From an uncultured Christensenella sp. (GTDB taxonomy: Bacteria > Bacillota > Clostridia > Christensenellales > UBA3700), in contig CAJTNW010000035.1 of the NCBI GenBank assembly GCA_910577795.1, positions 1 through 14,427 on the forward strand: DNA of 14,427 bases. Reading direction: 5' to 3'. A program made the translations under genes and the position numbers. Shown here one piece after another: positions 13,107 through 14,427 of this stretch. The notes under the pieces are model-generated. The model searched no databases. It worked only from the letters and a program-made list of their open reading frames with translations, and was not told where the DNA came from. Within the stretch, counting starts at the first letter, position 1, and each line of letters starts with the position of its first letter.

Positions 13107-14427
13107 ATGGGTGAGCCTTTGGTTTTAGTGTTTGATGTTGGAACGCAAAGTACACGTGCGTTTTTGTTTAATAAAAAAGGCGATGCCGTATGTTCTTATA
13201 AAGTAGAAACAGAACCATTTTATTCTGAAAAAGTTGGATATGCTGAAAAGGAAACAGAAGAGTATTGGAGTGCAGTTGTATCTGCATCTAACGGACTTAA
13301 AAGTAAGGCAGGAGATTTATGGGATGACATTATTGCTATGTCTATAACTTCTATTCGTGGAACTTATGCTTTTTTAGATGAAAACATTAAACCAATACGA
13401 CCAACTATAACTTGGCTTGACCAAAGACTTGCTAAACCTGAACAAAAATTTCCTTTAATAAGTACTCTTTTATACAAAATAGCGGGTATGTATAGGACTG
13501 CTTTAAAGCAACGCAGAATGTCGCCTTCTACTTGGATGAAAGAAAATCAACCAGAAATTTGGGCTAAAACAAAATATTTTACTCTTGTTTCTGCCTATCT
13601 TAATTATAAACTAAGCGGTAGATTATGTGATTGCACTGCATCTCAAGCAAGTAGGTTACCTTATAACTATAAAAAGGAAAGATGGCAAAAGCATTACGAA
13701 CTTACTTGTGTTGTTTATAATGTTGAGCGAGAAAAATTATGCGAACTTGTAAAACCTGGTGATATTATAGGAAAAATTTCTAAAGAAGTATCTGAAATTA
13801 CAGGTATACCTGAAGGACTTGATATAATTGCTACTGGTAGTGATAAAGCATGCGAAACTTTGGGGACTGGTGCGTTAAGAGCGGATACTGCATCTATTAG
13901 TTTTGGCACTACTGCAACATTGCAGATAACAACTAAAAAGTATGTTGAACCTCAAAAATATATGCCTGCTTATAATAGTGTGGTAAGAGGTTATTTTAAT
14001 CCGGAAATTCAAATTTTTAGAGGTTTTTGGATGGTCACTTGGTTTAAAAAGCAGTTTGGACATGAAGAGGTTAGAATCGCAGAAGATATTGGGGTTACTG
14101 CAGAACAAATACTTGACAAAAGTTTAACAGAAATACCTGCAGGGTCTAATGGACTAATGTTGCAACCTTATTGGGCTCCCGGATTAAAAATACCAGAGGC
14201 AAAAGGTACAATTATTGGGTTTAAATGACTGCCATACTAAAGCACATGTATATAAGTCTATTGTGGAAGGTATTGGTTATGCTTTGTATGAAGGACTTGT
14301 TTATCTTGAAAAAAAGAGTAGACAGAAAATAAACAAAATTTCTGTTTCTGGTGGTGGCTCACAAAGTGATTCTATTTGCAAAATAACTGCGGATATGTTT
14401 GGTAGACCAGTGTATCGCGTGCAGACA
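13107..14427 (+). pseudogene. FGGY-family carbohydrate kinase, frameshifted, partial
   Basis: An ATP-dependent sugar kinase of the xylulokinase/glycerol kinase fold. The ATG at 13107 follows AGGAGA (13095-13100). Seen in order: N-terminal phosphate loop FDVGTQSTRAFLF (residues 9-21), substrate-domain WLDQR (103-107), GSDKACETLGTG with catalytic-type D246, SFGTTATLQI (265-274), and GLMLQPYWAPG. The first frame stops at TGA 14226-14228 after IIGFK, but the +1 frame from 14224 continues without a stop to the window edge as NDCHTKAHVYKSIVEGIGYA and then SVSGGGSQSDSICKITADMF, the expected ATP-binding C-terminal part. One extra A in TTTAAATGAC explains the break. The real sugar cannot be told from the sequence. 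It is either a recent pseudogene or a consensus error. Confidence 0.85.

Noticed and set aside
1..14427. CRISPR arrays, tRNA or rRNA genes, insertion sequences
   Set aside because: No regularly spaced repeats, cloverleaf-type sequences or transposase genes were seen.

Overview
The window looks like chromosome from a low-GC, anaerobic, spore-forming (or formerly spore-forming) Clostridia-type Firmicute. The evidence is very AT-rich DNA, GGAGG-type ribosome binding sites, U-tailed terminator hairpins, a SpoIVB protease, a Spo0A-type DNA-binding domain, a DacF-type carboxypeptidase and a rubrerythrin. I cannot name the species. 

Layout: the 3' end of thrS (1-144) ends in a terminator. It is followed by a lipoprotein gene (445-1118) whose 3' part carries a patch resembling a response-regulator winged helix, with a reading-frame break. 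Next is the translation operon infC-rpmI-rplT (1387-2499), with a leader that contains a terminator hairpin just before infC. infC appears to start at AUU, and rpmI is broken by a frameshift. A SpoU-type RNA methyltransferase (2613-3347), yebC with its own promoter and proA (overlapping yebC by 1 nt) complete this housekeeping block. A 13-bp bidirectional terminator separates proA from a convergent rubrerythrin gene. Going rightward, a YdbC/PC4-like small protein and a CPA2-type cation/proton antiporter (behind a perfect TTGACA-17-TATAAT promoter) follow. 

The most interesting block is 8520-12893: spoIVB, a free-standing Spo0A C-terminal domain with no receiver domain, a divergent SpoIIM-like membrane protein, a phosphopentomutase-like protein that has lost all its recognisable metal ligands, and dacF. 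The order recalls the spoIVB-spo0A and spoIIM-xerD-drm-punA-dacF neighbourhoods of Bacilli and Clostridia. Here it looks compressed: the receiver domain, xerD and punA are missing, and no spoIIA genes follow dacF. The phosphopentomutase-like gene has a consensus promoter nested inside a terminator-like hairpin that overlaps its start codon, predicting a nearly leaderless mRNA. This is best read as a remodelled or decaying sporulation locus whose surviving pieces may have taken on new roles. 

The window ends in an FGGY-family sugar kinase that is split by a single-base frameshift and runs off the right edge. Three genes (lipoprotein, rpmI, FGGY kinase) have frame breaks. The assembly should be checked against reads before any of these is called biological.
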